A DNA stretch of 64,000 nucleotides from Gorsachius magnificus (taxonomy: Eukaryota > Chordata > Aves > Pelecaniformes > Ardeidae): NCBI GenBank assembly GCA_034008185.1, contig CM067082.1, positions 53,961,586 through 54,025,585 on the forward strand, written 5' to 3'. Position numbers and translations under genes: made by a program. Below are positions 22,666 to 37,109 of this stretch, piece by piece. Within the stretch, counting starts at the first letter, position 1, and the number at the start of each line of letters is the position of its first letter. The notes beneath the pieces were generated by a model. It ran no database searches. It saw only the letters and a program-made list of their open reading frames with translations, and was not told the DNA's origin.

Positions 22666-24616
22666 TCGCAAGAGATCTGACACTAACTCAGCCCTGGTCT
22701 TTTCTTTCAGTGTCAATTGCTCTTCAGCCACCAGCCAGATCTGATGCAAAGCATAGTACCAGTATTTTACAGAAAAGCCTTTCTTAAAACCAGATGCTGT
22801 TAGTTAGTTCTCCTTGGTCCCCTTGGGAGATACTGGCAGGCAAATCCTCATGTCTGCTCAGGTCACGTGCTCTCATTCCTTACAGCTTTAATCCCTTTTG
22901 TTTCTTAGCTCTCTGAAGGTCAAAGCAACCTATATTGACCCCAGCCATGCAAAATTTCAAAATCTTATTAGCTGCATTGTTTCAGCACTTGGAAATTTTC
23001 ATTAATTACCCTTCTGTGCCTCTAGTGTCAGCAAGAAGTGTCCTTTGTGTTGCCCACAGCTTCAGTAGCTGACAGATCATCAAATACACTCTTATAAAGC
23101 TAATACTATAGCGTAATCCCAGCTCCCATACCACAAGTCACGTCTCAGCACAGCAGTTTTTAAATGTTCCATTATTCCAGTGCACTGGGACTACCACAAC
23201 AACATTTTCAGTTTCAGAAAAAACACTTCCTATGGCAATTGATTTAGGTTTATATTTTACATTTTTATTTTCATGATTACTCATCAGTGCCTGACTTTCT
23301 GCTACTCTTCGCAGCACCTTTGAAAGCCAGTTCCTGTTCCTTTCACTAGAACATTACTTTGTACCTAGATCTGTTTTCACAGCGGCACCAGTGATGTGAG
23401 ATGGCAGGTCTGTTCAGGAAAGCCAGAACATCCTCACTGGGCAATGGGAAGAGCAGGGGCTGTATGGTTACCCACAACCCTCAGCCAGCCAGAAGTAAAA
23501 TTACCAAGTAGATAACCACATGGCAGCGGAGGAGAGAGTGAAATGTCTACAAATGTACCGGCCAGAGCTTTTGATGGCCACTCTCTAAAAACAGTTTCTC
23601 TGACGTTGCCTGTGTGTTCACCTTGAACAAGTCACCTGAAATCTTCATTATACACCATGCTTTGTACATCTCTACACACTACTATATTTGATCAAGATGA
23701 AAATGAACACTGAGTCTTCCAGCGGTTGTGCCCCAGTATCATACTCGAGTCAACAATTTTTATTATTCTGAAGAATTTTTAAAACATCAGCTCTTTGTTA
23801 TGCACAAGCATGGCTGGAAAAAATGGATACATATGGGACTTAAACTCCTAAGCAGGACACACCAAGTATTTATGTGAACAGCAGTGGGCAACCATATGTA
23901 AATGGCGTTTTGTTAAAAGAGGTGTTTAGGAGGACCTGTTTATTGCTGGTGCAGTTTGCTTTGAGTTTTTGGGAGAAGCTTAAGTCAGAAGATGGAACAC
24001 AACAATGCAAAGTAGACGTTGTTAGTCTAGTATTAAGGAGGGGTTAGTGCACTCAGGTACCAGACTTAAATTGATGCAATGGTAGCTGGCACCAAAACCA
24101 GAAATAAATAGAAGTCAAGATAATAATTTCCTAAACAACATAGATCATGTTACAAGAGCACATCTGACTGCACCTTAACTGAAGCTAGTAGCTGTCACCA
24201 GCTGGGAAGAAACATGATCCACTAACCCAAGAAGGAGCTTGCAGGTCAGGATTTATAGACCTTCTCTCTCACTTTTCTACAAACTCTTTTTGCAGTTTCA
24301 TCCAAATCACAACTCACAGCACTTCAGGCTTCCCCAGTGTCATCACCAAAGTAGATCTCATGCTTCACAGAGAAGCATTCACACTTCTTTCAACAAATTT
24401 TATAGAACATTCGACCATCTTCCAAAGATAAATACTATATAAGGGCCCCATTTCAATACTTGTGGTAGAAGGTTTTATTCACGCAAGAGAAAAGATAGAA
24501 ATTGGGCCTAGATACTTAATAAACATAAGTCTGTTTTGATACATTATGTGGAGTTTTTTTCTGGGGGGGTTCTGTGGGGTTCTGTTCTTCACTACACTTT
24601 AAACAAGTTATGGAAA
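22666..24616. other. Noncoding sequence, nothing recognised
   Basis: AT-rich, no long open frames and no recognised repeat. Pyrimidine-rich tracts are present but not paired with plausible exons. Confidence 0.55.
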
Positions 24617-24690
24617 TCATAGAATCACAGAATTACAGAATCATTTAGGTTGGAAAGGACCTTTAAGATCATCAAGTCCAACCGTTAAAT
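24617..24690 (-). repeat. CR1 LINE, 3'-terminal fragment (different subfamily)
   Basis: The plus strand reads aatcatagaatcacagaatt, then acagaatcatttaggttgg, then aaaggacctttaagatcatc and aagtccaacc. The 'aatcatttaggttggaaa' and 'ttaagatcatcaagtcc' spelling matches the 3' end of the CR1 type at 37.1-39.5 kb rather than the 'ggtttgggttggaaggg' type at 3.5 and 39.6 kb. Three tail units are present, two of them mutated. Confidence 0.9.
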
Positions 24691-27600
24691 CATCTGTTCT
24701 TAAAATGAGAGAATGCATGAATATGACTTTAGAGGCTTAGATCTAGCTATATGTCAAAGGAATCAAAAAACAAGGTGTTTCTTAAGTGAATAAATACAAT
24801 GACAGTGCAAAATTATTGTCTAGTCCAAAGCAACTGCAGAAAAACAGCTATTGGTTGAACTAATTAAGGATGTTAGAAATGGGAACATACCTGTCCTCAC
24901 TTCTCAGCAAGCCCCTCAGCAATTCAAACAGCCACACCCATTACATCATGAAATCAACAGCTTGGTCTTTCACACCATTGCAGGTAATGTGCTCACTCTT
25001 TTCACCTGAGGATGTGTTTCTGGAAGCAAGCAGCCAAACAAAACCAATTGACAGATTTGATTGACCACAGGTCAATCCCAGGAACTTCAGCAAATCTCTA
25101 TGGCAATTGGAGGTTATTTCAGGTCATACAGACAGACCTGAACTGGACTGGCTGGCAGATATCATGAACTCTCAGTAGCATGGTTATCTTAGGCTGAGGC
25201 TGCTGTGCACATTGCCTCACCATGGTGCAGTCCAGACATGCCCACTAGAATAACCAGAACTAGTGCAAAAACTAGTGTCAAACTGAAGGTTAATGAAAAA
25301 AGGGACATCTCTCTGCAATCCCTCAACCAGAGAGGGGGAAAACTAGTATAGGGTGGCTACAATAATGGAAACATGGGTGCAGCCATCCTCAAAAAAAGCA
25401 TTTCAGGCGTAGGCAGTAGTGACTGGAGGACAAGGTTTACTTTGAGCAGACACAGCAGAAGCCAAAGGTGTAGCAATACATAGATTATTTGCGTGACTAC
25501 CTATCTCATCCTCAGGGCTATGGAAAACCTAGGTGTACACACTGAAGTCTAGTGTCTTCATGCGCTTAGACCTAACACTCTTCACAAAAAAAAAAGACAC
25601 CATCCTGTTTGAGTTTTAAAAAGAGATTGGAGGTGTGTGTGCCAAATATATGGACAGTTGCAAAAATGACAAGTTTGCACATGGTAGTAGGTGGCTGAAT
25701 ACACACCTATGTACCTAAATAAGTGTTTGTACACTCACATTGGAACAATGATCTTAACACTCTGTAATTTACCATTTTGATACCTGTGTAACCCCAGAAG
25801 GTGGCATCCCTTATAAGTGACAGCAGTTTCTTAGTGTTATTCTTCATTCTCCTCTTGTCATATTCTGTTTGGTCAAAACACATGAAGACATCTTCCACCT
25901 TCAAAAGTCAAAGGCAGCACTAAAGAAAAAGAACTGAATGTAATTACAATGTAAAGAAACATCGTTGCGAGCTTTCTCATAGAAAGTGATTATGTCTGGA
26001 GGTAGATTATCAAATCATTTGGTCTTGATTCTGTAAGTGGTTAATCGTGGTTGTTTAGGAAAAGTATATAAAAACTAAAGCAAATACTGAATGTTTTGTC
26101 CTCTGATATGCTCCTATCCTTTGGCCATCAGAGGTTTAAGGTCTTCCTGAAAAACTGTTTGCACCTAGGCCATCTTGCTTAATAGACATCTTCAGAAAAT
26201 TATTCACAGCAACTCAGAAGTCTTTTTCCTGAGTGGTAGTAACTAATATATCCATCACTGCCTGTGATAGTTAAAATTATTTTTCCCAGAGGCATTACTT
26301 CTTGACTATCAGATTGGATTTTAGTCGTCTTTTTCCTCAGCCAGTCATTTGTTACTGTCATATCCTCATGGGTTTACAGGTGAAAATCTCCCTTTTGCTC
26401 ATACCTCTGCAAATACTAGCAACCAGGAGTCTAAAAGCACAAAGCTCTTTCAAAAAGAAAGAGCTTTTGAAATAAGAGGTTTTCTATAAACATTTTAGCT
26501 GTGCAGGTAAAACAGATGTTAGAGACAATACGAACGGCAAGTTGCAGTTCCGAGGCAGGCAGTACACAAAACTTTGATTTTTCAGCATTTGCCTGCAGGC
26601 TAAAAAAATGAGACAGATAAACTATATAATTTGAAAAAACTATTGTGTTTTTGCTGTTTTTCAGGAACGTGGATCTGATTTTGAGATTTTAAGTTCGGTG
26701 TGTGTGAGAGATCATGTGCAGTTGGTTGACTCAGTATTTTGGAGCTACTTTGAAAAAGTGAACCCAGGTAGGAGAAAAAAACTTAAGAAGCAGGATTAGC
26801 ATCAGAACTGTTAGGACTATTAGAAGCTTTTAGAAAAATCAGACTACAGAAATGTTTTTCAGACTTCTGAGAAAAGTTGTTCTAAGATGGCATTTTTATT
26901 ATACTAATGAAAGAACATTTTGAGAGCTAACTCTAAATTTGTTACTTATGGTTTCAAAAAACATAAATCTAAACCCAGGATTTTATTGGCTATTAAACAC
27001 TGGGAATAATGAACAAGTCAATTTTGATCCCTTTTGACACATAGCTTAGATAAGAAGAGACCTCTGTATGCACTCTTTTTACCAGGTAGCAGTATGAGCT
27101 GGATTTCCTTTCCACTGTAGAACAATAGATCTGTATCACCATCTTTAAACAGACTCCTACTAATATTTTCATAGTGAGCAACATTTGTTTTAATCTTTTG
27201 CACATGATCTTCATTGAGATGAACCTACATTTCCATAAAACCACATCTTTACATCACTACACTGACAAAAAATATTAAAAACCAGTTATATTAAGCTAGG
27301 AACAAAAGCTTTGCCATACAAAATGAAAGTTATGGTCTGAATCTCCCAGTACCTTATTAAATACTTAGAGGTAATCAGAAAAAGAACAGAAAAGTGAAAA
27401 GAGAAAAAACACAGACAATAACTAGTATAGAGATACAAATCAAAGCAGAAAGACTTTTTTGCAGGAAAATACAAACACCAAGGTGAATTGGAGTAAAGTA
27501 CCTCTAGACATAATCAGAAAGATGGATAGGAAAAAACACATAGCAGGTAAATGCAAAATAGGTGAAGCAAACAGAAACTGCTTTGGCCAGACACAGGCAC

Positions 27601-28749
27601 CGCTATGCCCACACTGCCCTCCAAGAAGGGCCAAGTCCTTGGGGATGGTTCTCATCACAGTCCCACCATGTATAAGCAAACCTTTGCACTGGAAGGGAGT
27701 CTATGGAAACCAACATTTGATGCTATCCCCACCCAAGCAGATACCTAAAGGATTTTCACTTATGAAAACCAGCAACCAGCTACTCCTATATAGCCTTCTG
27801 CCATCCTCTACAGTCATCTGTATAGTGTGCAAACATGTGACTGATGTCTCTTGTCCAGAGAGATTTCGGTGTCACGTGCTGAGCATGGACGGACCAGGGT
27901 GGGTCTACCAGGGTGGACGCACAGCTATCTCAGGGCATTGGCCTGCTCCCTGCCTCCAAAATGTGGAGATCAACTCACTGCTTTTGCAGTGAACCTCGTT
28001 TCATGGATTCCAAGGATGGCGATGATGAAGGAAAGTGTTTGTTCTGATGCAAAAAGGTATCAGCATGTGGTCCTCCAGGTGCTGCAAGAGCAGGTTTTTA
28101 ATACCTGCCCAAATCATTGAAAAGCTACTTGACAAAGTACTGCTACTAAAATGAACGGTGTGGAAGTGATTAACTGGTCACCAAAGAGACTAAGTGAAGG
28201 GTTCACTAAATGATACAGAGGACTGGCCCTATCCAACAGGCACTGCAGATAAAACTGAAATAAGGTATTTCCACTCATCTTAAGAACTTTTTACAGCCCA
28301 TCTTCAGCACCCTAGAGAAACCCTTATTGCAATTTATTGCATTCCAGCTGTGGGATAGGAGCCTGTGTGTTTATGCATGCCTTAATACTAAGAAAAGTGG
28401 AGTCTTGATATCAATCAACAACCACTTGCCTAATGTCCTCTGTGGGGTAGCCAAGGTGCGACAGTTTAAAGCTAATATGCCTGTATAATGGAATATTTTA
28501 TTCTAGTTATATTGTATCACCTCATTGCAAAAGTCTTAGTGTCATTTAATGAGTACAATTTTTTCAAACAGCATTTTGTTGAAAGCTTCACTTACCCAGT
28601 ATTTCAAAATACCAGCTACAGGATGTACTAGTTGTTTCTGATCACTCACAAAAAAAGGAGGGTGGAAGAAAATTGAAACACACAGACTTGGTTGGCTTTG
28701 TACAGGCCATGAATGGCATCATGTTGTAAGTCAAAACAGCATGCTCCAA
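24691..28749. other. Noncoding sequence with one 177-codon open frame
   Basis: No gene recognised. The plus-strand frame at 27459-27992 (177 codons) is the longest non-repeat open frame in the window. It has several CxxC-like cysteines (CPHCPP, CIVCKHV) but no zinc-finger spacing I recognise, no signal peptide and no clean splice framing. Its sequence is not typical of codon-constrained exons, and I treat it as chance. Confidence 0.5.
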
Positions 28750-29605
28750 TACTCATAGGAATCTATAAAACAGAACTGAAGAGGTTATCTAAGTTATTTC
28801 TTCACCCTAAGGATCAACTGTCTTTCCAGACAGATGTCCCTCCAACCTGTTCTTAAAGGCAATCTGACAAATTCCACTGTTTTTCCTGGCAATCTACTTC
28901 GGTGCTTCACTGCTTTGTTACAAGAATATTCTCCATCCTGAAGTTGACTCCTCAACTTAGTATCCCTTGTCTTAGAAAACCAGAAGATGTAGAAAAGAAT
29001 TTTATCTTCCTCCTTGTAGCTACTTTTTGGAGTTTTGAATTGGTGATCTGTGGGAAGATGAAAAAAAAAATGAAGACTGTAGGAAAGGAGGAGTATTCAG
29101 TAACTTCCATGTCTTTATCTGGTCAGTCTTACACCTGCATGATATTACAGTCTATGCATATCATTTTTAAATTTATTTGTCATTCATATTCTTATTAAAT
29201 TCAACACCCATACAAGCCTCAGCTCTGCAGCGGAGGCTGTGCCAGAACACTGCAGGATGGTATGACTTCATATATTTTAAGAACAGTGCATTAGTTTATA
29301 TACATCATAACGTGCCATTTGCTTTGCCAGAACCCCATGACTCTTGTTCAGCTTGAAAGGTATTGTAACCAACAGCCTTCTCGGCAGTATTTCTGCATAG
29401 CCTTCATTCTCCATTCTGCATCTGTACATGACTATCCCTAGCTATGTTTGCATTTGCATATGTTTTCTCTGTTAATTGCATTCTGTTTTTCTCTAAATCA
29501 TTCCTCTCATTTGAGAAAAAAAGTTAAAAACAACTAATCCTATCCTTCAACAAGTTTTCAATCCTTGGGAGCTCCAGATTTAGTAAGCTCCTAAGTTTAT
29601 GGAGT
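28750..29605 (-). repeat. Ancient, heavily decayed CR1 LINE remnant (long)
   Basis: About 850 bp with no surviving frame, but antisense CR1 blocks occur in the right order: 'aggttatctaagtt' (3' end), 'ctccaacctgttcttaaagg', 'caatctacttcggtgcttc', 'ttagtatcccttgtctt', 'gactcttgttcagcttga', 'cattctccattctgcatctg', 'tttgcatttgcatatg', 'ctaatcctatccttcaac' and 'ggagctccagatttagtaag'. This is the layout of an old amniote CR1 whose 3' kilobase is also found in crocodile and turtle genomes. A short insertion (about 29040-29210) interrupts the alignment. It is the longest ancient repeat here. Confidence 0.75.
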
Positions 29606-32600
29606 GCTTCTCCAAAGACAAACCTTTGCCAGCCCTTCCAGAACTTAGTCTCATCTTCTGAACAGTCCTTCTCCTTCAAAAAATCTGGGAAGGAGAAAAA
29701 AATCCCAAACTGATGACACTGCATGTGTGTATAATACGGCATTTATATGTCTACCAAATTAAATATTCAGGCATGCTAGAACAACACTTACTGACCCAGT
29801 TCTGAGAACTAATGTAAAACCAGAGCTACCTAGGAAAAGACATGTTTTGTTCCACCCCCAAACTACATATAAAGAAAAGTCTTTCCTGGTGTTTTTCAGT
29901 CAGACAGACAGTCCCTTGAAGACAGTCAGAAAATTATTATTTTCAAGCAGTGTATGTGCTCATGGAGTAGCTCTTTGAAAATACAAGGGAAGAAAAAGCT
30001 CCCATAATAAAAACATCATGGACATTTTTTCATTCATGTGATGATTGGTCTCAAGTTGTAAAAGTAATCTTTTTCAGACACCTCTCATTCAATCTAAGAG
30101 CTTCTTTTAGATGTCAGAAGGAGTGTGAGTACTGAGGACGACCTCACTTTTAAATGGGGAAAAAAAGAAAAGCTAATTAACAGTGCTGGACAAAGCATGA
30201 TCGAATTCTACATGAAAATGACGGGTTTTTTCATTGAAAGGTATTCAAAAGACAGATGGGCAAGGGCTTTTTTAATATTTTAAATGGTCTCTTAGGTGTT
30301 TAGAAGCAATGATACATGGACGTTTGTCAGCAAATGGCCTAAGGCAGATCTCAACAAGAAGGTAAAGAAGCTTGACAGTTATAAAGGACCAAATATTATT
30401 TCAAACACTTTCAAGAATAAGCAAATATTTTCTTAGACACACAAGACATGTACAGAAAGCAAACCATGCACTGTATTTTTTAATAATTTAAGTGTGTGCC
30501 TTCCTTAGCAGTGAGGGATGAATAAATTCTTTGTGGGTCCCGTTTCTGGTTTTTCTACACAGTTCTACAGATAACTCACATTTGTGTTATTCCTCCACAA
30601 CCCCTTTTTTCTGGCATTCATCAGAGGAACATCAGTAGAAAGGAGAAGTACTGAGCTGAAACATTTTTTCTTCAGGCTGCAAGGAGAGGAGCCCTGCATT
30701 CAGTGCAGAGAAAACACATGTGCTGCTGCATGTGAATGAAATACACTACAGAATTGACAAAATAAAGTCTCAGAAATAGACACCCGAAGTATCCTAACCA
30801 TGGCTAGTATATTTGAAGCTACTATTTGTGATTTCTCTTTAGCAGAGTCTAGCTGACCCAGAGGACTAAAATCGTCCTGGTCAATAACAACAGCGCAACG
30901 GCCTGTTCAAGTGGATAACTTGGATGTGTTGAGGACAACTGGGCCTAAAAGAAGCCTGAAGACAGATATATCTGGATATTTCTACTTAATACATGAGTAG
31001 TGGCAAATACAAATTATGTGTGAATGTAACTCCTGTTGTCTCTCTATTGAAGAGGACGAAAATCCTTCTTCTCTTGGAAAAAAGTCTGTCTTTGCACTCC
31101 TGCAGCATCATCAGGACTTTCAGTGAGAGCAGCGGACATAGTCAGAGCAAGACCTCATCCTGGGAGACTGCAGTGAGAAACACACCTTGGATCAAATCTT
31201 TCCAGCAGGGATATCTAGGAGAGTCACAAGGGTCACTGAAGTGTATTGCTTCCTGAACTTCCCCGAAGCATCCCCCAAATCTATGACCTTCAAGCTTAAC
31301 TGAAAGTTACTGTAGCAGCAATATTAATTTTGGGAACACCTAGCGATCCTTCCAGCACTTTGGCTACACTTACGATTATCACACTGTAAGTGAGAAACAT
31401 ATCTGATTAAAAAATAGTAAAAAGTAATCACAGAGGGGATGCAAAAAGTCATATTCACGAGGCATAATGAAAGTGGTTATTAGCTTAATGTATGCCCCTT
31501 CTTAAGGCTCCTTTTTTTCACATACTTGAGAAAAGCACACAGATGGTACCACATACTCATGAAAATATTTCCGTATTTTCAAGGCGTGTATGGAAGACAA
31601 AACAAAGCAGCTGCAACTTTAAATCGTGATAATTTAAAAGATATTGCTCTGTCATTATTATAACTCATAAAAAATGTATCGTTGCCATAACAACCGCCTC
31701 ATCGCATGTGAGACTGTGTGAAAACCTCAAGCTTTCTTTAATCAGTCAGATACATGGGCCCAAACCTGAAAATAATCCATCGATACATTCAGGACACTTT
31801 CTCTCTTTCTTGTAAAATGAACTTTAATGCGCACAATCCTTTTTTAACAATCATTGTTTTAAAAAATCTATAATCAAAAGAGTTTAATGGATTATCTTTT
31901 TCCTCCTAGGCAATAGAAAACTTGCCTCTGGGAATGACTGCATTTCTTCAGATGGAATAGGGTCAATGAAAGCATTCAATGTACATTCTCTTCACTGCCA
32001 TTATTTTCCTGAGGCTCCACCATGTATCATTTGAATAACAGTCAAAATAAATCCCAGATGGTGGCAGGACTTGCAAATGATCTAGTGTGGCAGCCCCTGC
32101 ATGCATGCAAGGATTCATTGAAGAGAATTGCATTTTAATGGCAGTAGAAGGTATGCCACCTGGCTCCATGTGATAAAAAGCCTACAGTAACACAACCACA
32201 TTGAGGGCCCAGGACAGACGGCTGCGTACAGGAGCTATTACTGAAGTTGTGTAGTCCAAGCAGAAATATTTAGTACAGCTGGTCACACGGGAGGGTGGGC
32301 AGCATGTCCCTGTGCTCCATGGCAGGCCACCCCACACACTGCGGCAGGGTACAGGTGTCTGGTGAGACAGGGAGCCAGTGCAACCACGCCTCTCTTAGCT
32401 GCCCAGAGGTCATCTCCAAAGCAGTGGCCACTTTGTTCCTGTCCCAGACCTCCATGGAAAATGGTTTCCTCACACTGTGACACACTTGGCCTGAAGCCCC
32501 CAAGCCTAAAGCAGCCAGCACCTGAAGTCCCATTCCCGGTAGCCTAATGACCAAGTTCGTAGGTATCTGGGGGCATCGGTTGGGTTTAGAACAAAAATTT

Positions 32601-35600
32601 CAGCTTTAATGATGCAGGGGTTTAAGTTACCCCCTCCAAATTTTACTTTTCACAAACTAGCGTTTTCCAGCAAAACTGTTATTTTCTCGGATTTTGGTCT
32701 CTCAACTCTCCTCTACAACAGAAATGATGTTTAATGTGCTCCATTTGATAATGAATGTAATATATCCCTCTTTCCATATGGGTATTTTCTTCAAATATTG
32801 CTCATTTTCAGTCTTAAGTCCTCTTAAGTGACATTCAACAAGTAATTAAATCCTTCTCTACCATATTTTCTATTTTCCTCTTATTTAAATATAGATAAAA
32901 CTGATTTTCAACCTTGGAAACATGCTTTGAATTTTACAGGTCAAAGTGTTTGCCTCAAATCCCATAGTAATGTTGCTTTCTGTGCTTCTTTAGCTTTGTG
33001 TTTCCCGAATGACCTTGTGCTCATGCACTCACTGGTGGTAAGTGCCCAAACTAGCTTTGTAAGTGGAAAGAGTGTGGTGCACTATTCATTATACAGTTCA
33101 GGCTTCAGCAGATATCTCTTTTCATGCATTTATTTATGAAGATGGAACAGCCCTGAAATATGTTTCTCCTTCAGCTGAAATCCTATTGTATTCTGCTATT
33201 ACACCTTTGTTTCTATACTTCCACAGACTATGCAAAATCGTCCTCTAAAAAGGAGGGGAAAACATGAAACTAGTACAGATAATTTATATGGTTCAGAGGA
33301 ATATATATCTGAGGTCAGAGGATGGTGGATGAGAGAAATCATGGGTCTGATTCATTCTGGCAATTCCTGTATTTCCTTTGTTACTCTACAGAAATGCAGA
33401 AGCAATTGGTAAAACACCGGCCCTTGGCATACAGCTGCCTCACTGATGGCTTCCACCCACAGGAGAGCTGGGGATTAGAAATTACTTGGGGAAAGTTTAT
33501 GGAAAAGAGGAAGAGATAAAAGAGGGAGATAGGACAAAACCATGAGTGAATTCAACCCACAGGTTCAGGGAATGGATAAGGACAGTGTAAGGAAGAAGGA
33601 TGCTAGTCGATAAGCCGCCAATAGATCATTTTTCTCACAAGTCACTGCTAGAAAACACATGCTGAGTCACGGACACTATAAGTAGTAATTTAGGAGAGAT
33701 GATTCTTTGCTAGTTATTCTGCTATGCGAAAGGTCCCTCAAAACATTAATCTGCTTTTGGGAATGTTTTGGGTCATTCAAGAAACACACAAAAAACGGCT
33801 TACCTAAAACCCAGCTCTCTGTCCAGTCAGTTCTGAATCACAAAGAATTAACTGTTTAGTTTCCTCATATTCTTATTAAAAGGTTATATGTTAAACTCAG
33901 TACTAATGAGAGGAAAAATAATGGTGTTCAACCCTCACCCCCAAATGAATCCCTCCTAGTAAATTTTCATGTTAAATGTCGAGATCCTTATTTAGCTGTA
34001 TTTCAAATTCACACACAGGCATACTGTGCTTGCATATTTAACCATGTTTTCCTATACAAAACCCACTTCCTGTCTTTCAGACTGAATCACTAGCTGAAAT
34101 GTCCCTTCTGGCCACATTTAAAATCTTGATTATAATCCTTGATGAAACAGGGAAGTGAACAATCCTTGTATTTAATCAGAATAAATTAAACTAATGAGCT
34201 TTCCCGGCAGATTTATTACTGTTCTTGTGGATGAAGTTCCACTGGCTGATCATACACAAGCCAAAAAAAAAAGAAAAGTCTTATATAAGGGGTGGGGGGT
34301 CATAATGTTTTAATTGAAAATAGTGTGTTCCTGATACATTCCTAAGAAAAACTGGATATGTACTTTTTCTTCACACTTGTATGAGGATCAGATAAGAAGG
34401 GTCAAGGCAAAGTTCAGAGCTAAGACTCAGCAATGAGGTAGAGAGATGCAGGATAGTGCCAGGGGTGGTTTTAGCTAATAGCAGTCCTGCCCAACACTAG
34501 GAGATAGGGTTTAGTTCTTTGCCGCTGCATTCACATAGTGCCAGAGGCTGACTCTTTTGGCATCTGTATAAAATATTTACATCAAAAAAAGTTTAATTGC
34601 ACTTCTGTATTTAGGACTATACATGCAAAATGTAATATTGTCCACATAAATCCAAGCAGCTGTTGAATAACCTTTCCTTTTTCACCAGAAGCTTAGGATG
34701 GGGTTCAGTCTCACCAACACAGAGCTGTTCGTCTGTAATGGGGGGATGAAGCCTGGTTCCTGAGCTGCAAGAAGAATCAGACAGGAGAGTTTTTCTCCAT
34801 GATCTCCCAGCCTCTTTGAAGCTCTGTCTGAAGAAAATGTATGCCCTCTCTTCACATTTGTGTCAGGGCCATACCAATGTTTGTGAAGAAGCTGACTGCA
34901 GCGTCCTGTGCTATTTCCCTTTTATTCCTACGTCTACAGCCCCAGCAATGTCACCTTCACGTGTAAGGCTAATGCCCAAGCAGATTCACATACACCTGCA
35001 GTTTGGGCAATGCTTTCAGTTTAGCTTAGTCTTCTCTGTAACAATACCAGGAGGATCTTCGTGGTTGGAGCAAAGGCTCTTTTCCATTGCACACTTACCA
35101 CACTACCTGAGACACTTTTCAATAGCTGTCTATGTCCTTCATTCCTGAGCTGCAGGTGCAAAGACATAACACTGTGTTTTTCTGTGCAAATTGCAAAATG
35201 CACAGAAAGACACGAATATTTGTCTTCTGAACTTCTGGAAAAAGCACAAAGATGCTGAAGAGTGATTTTCAATAACAGTTAAGAGCTGGCTGATAGGAGA
35301 ACAGGGGAAGGCATTTCCCAGTGTGAGGTGACAGACAGTCCGAGAGAGCTGTGACCATGCATGAACTTTGATGGGCACTAGCTAGCAACAGGACCTCAGA
35401 CGGTGCAGCAATAAAGATAAACAATGTTCAGGGCATGAAAGGACACGGAAATCTCTATATATGAGCAATATTAGTTTCCCCTTGCTATTTTTTCTCCTTT
35501 TTTTTCCTCCTGACAATCAGATAAAGTGCAGCAGACGAGTTGTCTGCAAGGGGAAGCCAATCACTTCTCTCCAGTCTCCTAAAGGGGGAACTCAGTCACT

Positions 35601-37109
35601 GCTTTAAGGAGAATCACAGGCCTGAACCAATTAGTGCAGACTTTGTACATACCCTACACTTGCTTCTTTATGCTACTTAGGTAGGAAAGTATTTTGAAAT
35701 TAAATTCTGCAACTTTCTTTTCAGACCTCTTTCTTGTGTGCTTTTAAGAAAACAAGAAGGGAAATGCTTAATGTTTCTACTTCTGAAATTTTGGTCATTC
35801 ATATTCAGTCATCTTAGAACAAACAATGTTGGTCCAAGGACATGGATGAAGTTTGTAGACACGCCTTTCACAGACCCTTTAAGTTGCAGGCACCTTGTTA
35901 AAAACATGAGTAATGTTGTCTTCTATTGCAGATAGAAGTTGTTCCAGACACTGTCCTCTGGCAGCAAACTCGGGCATAGAAGGACTTCAGGTCCAGTGGA
36001 GCCCTCACAAGCCTGATCAATAAATCAACGGGGTATTGCCCAGCAGGGCACTATCTCTGTAATTATTTTCTTCTGACTTTCTTCTCACCTCATGAAATAA
36101 CAGGTGAGAAAAATCTTCCATCCAAAAGCAAACCAAGACACAGAGGTACGTAGCAAAAGCGATGGTAAGAAAGCTGGGGAACCACTTCAATAGAGAATAA
36201 CAGGCTACCCATATTTGACTAACATTCCCACAGCAAAAAAACCCAAAACCAAGCTCTGCCTACTAACATCCGTTTTTCTTCCTCCTGCATACCTCTTTCG
36301 GAAGTGATATGCCTCTGATAATCGCTGCTGGATTCTCCCTAAGAAATAGATAAGATGGGTCTCCAAACACCCTGTGCAAAGGCAAGACCAATAGAAACAG
36401 ATGGGCTGATATTAAATTCCCTGGCATTCTCACTTTCCTTTTGTCTAGGTTTGCTCCTTCTGGGCGACTATGGCTTCAGTGTAGCATACATGAAGAATTT
36501 AATTGAGGAGGATCAATAGAAGTAAACCTTCCCCTGCCCCAGCACATGTACTCTGATTTCAGTTTTAGAAGCTCACGCGACTACTGCAGGAAGTAGTTAT
36601 ACAGAAAAGCAAATCTTGGTTGTTCTTCATTCTCAAACTCTGATTACATCTGGTAAATATTGTGCCCTTCAGTCATTTAATAATTCAGATTTCCCACTTT
36701 GAAATAATATTCTACTGTATGAAAGGTTACCTGGAGGGCCATTACTAATTACTGAATACATCCTGCATAAAAGTATTCAAAATAATTTCCAAATGTTTAC
36801 CAACCACAGCTTCAATAATATTCCTTTACAAGGATAGTTTAACTGTAGTGTATCCATCTAACTTCATTTATTTTTCTGACTTAAACACTAGGCTACTCCA
36901 GTTATAGATTTCTGGATTTTTTTGGAAACAGGTGGCTGTTAAATAATGTTCTGGCTGAGAGGATAGTATTAATCAATATATTGAAATTTGCAAGACACTT
37001 AACACTTGAATCCCCCATTAAATCCTAATCTATCCTCACAAGACACTAATTATGGAAATGCTTTCATGTATTTCAGTGATGTTAGTTCCACATCTGGATT
37101 ACATACACA
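29606..37109. other. Noncoding sequence, nothing recognised
   Basis: 7.5 kb of AT-rich sequence with no supported gene or repeat. 32220-32560 is more G+C-rich, with overlapping 60-94-codon frames on both strands but no motif. 31640-31870 looks non-repetitive, low in CpG and homeobox-site-like (several TAAT/ATTA cores), and could be a conserved noncoding element. That is speculation without an alignment. Confidence 0.5.
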
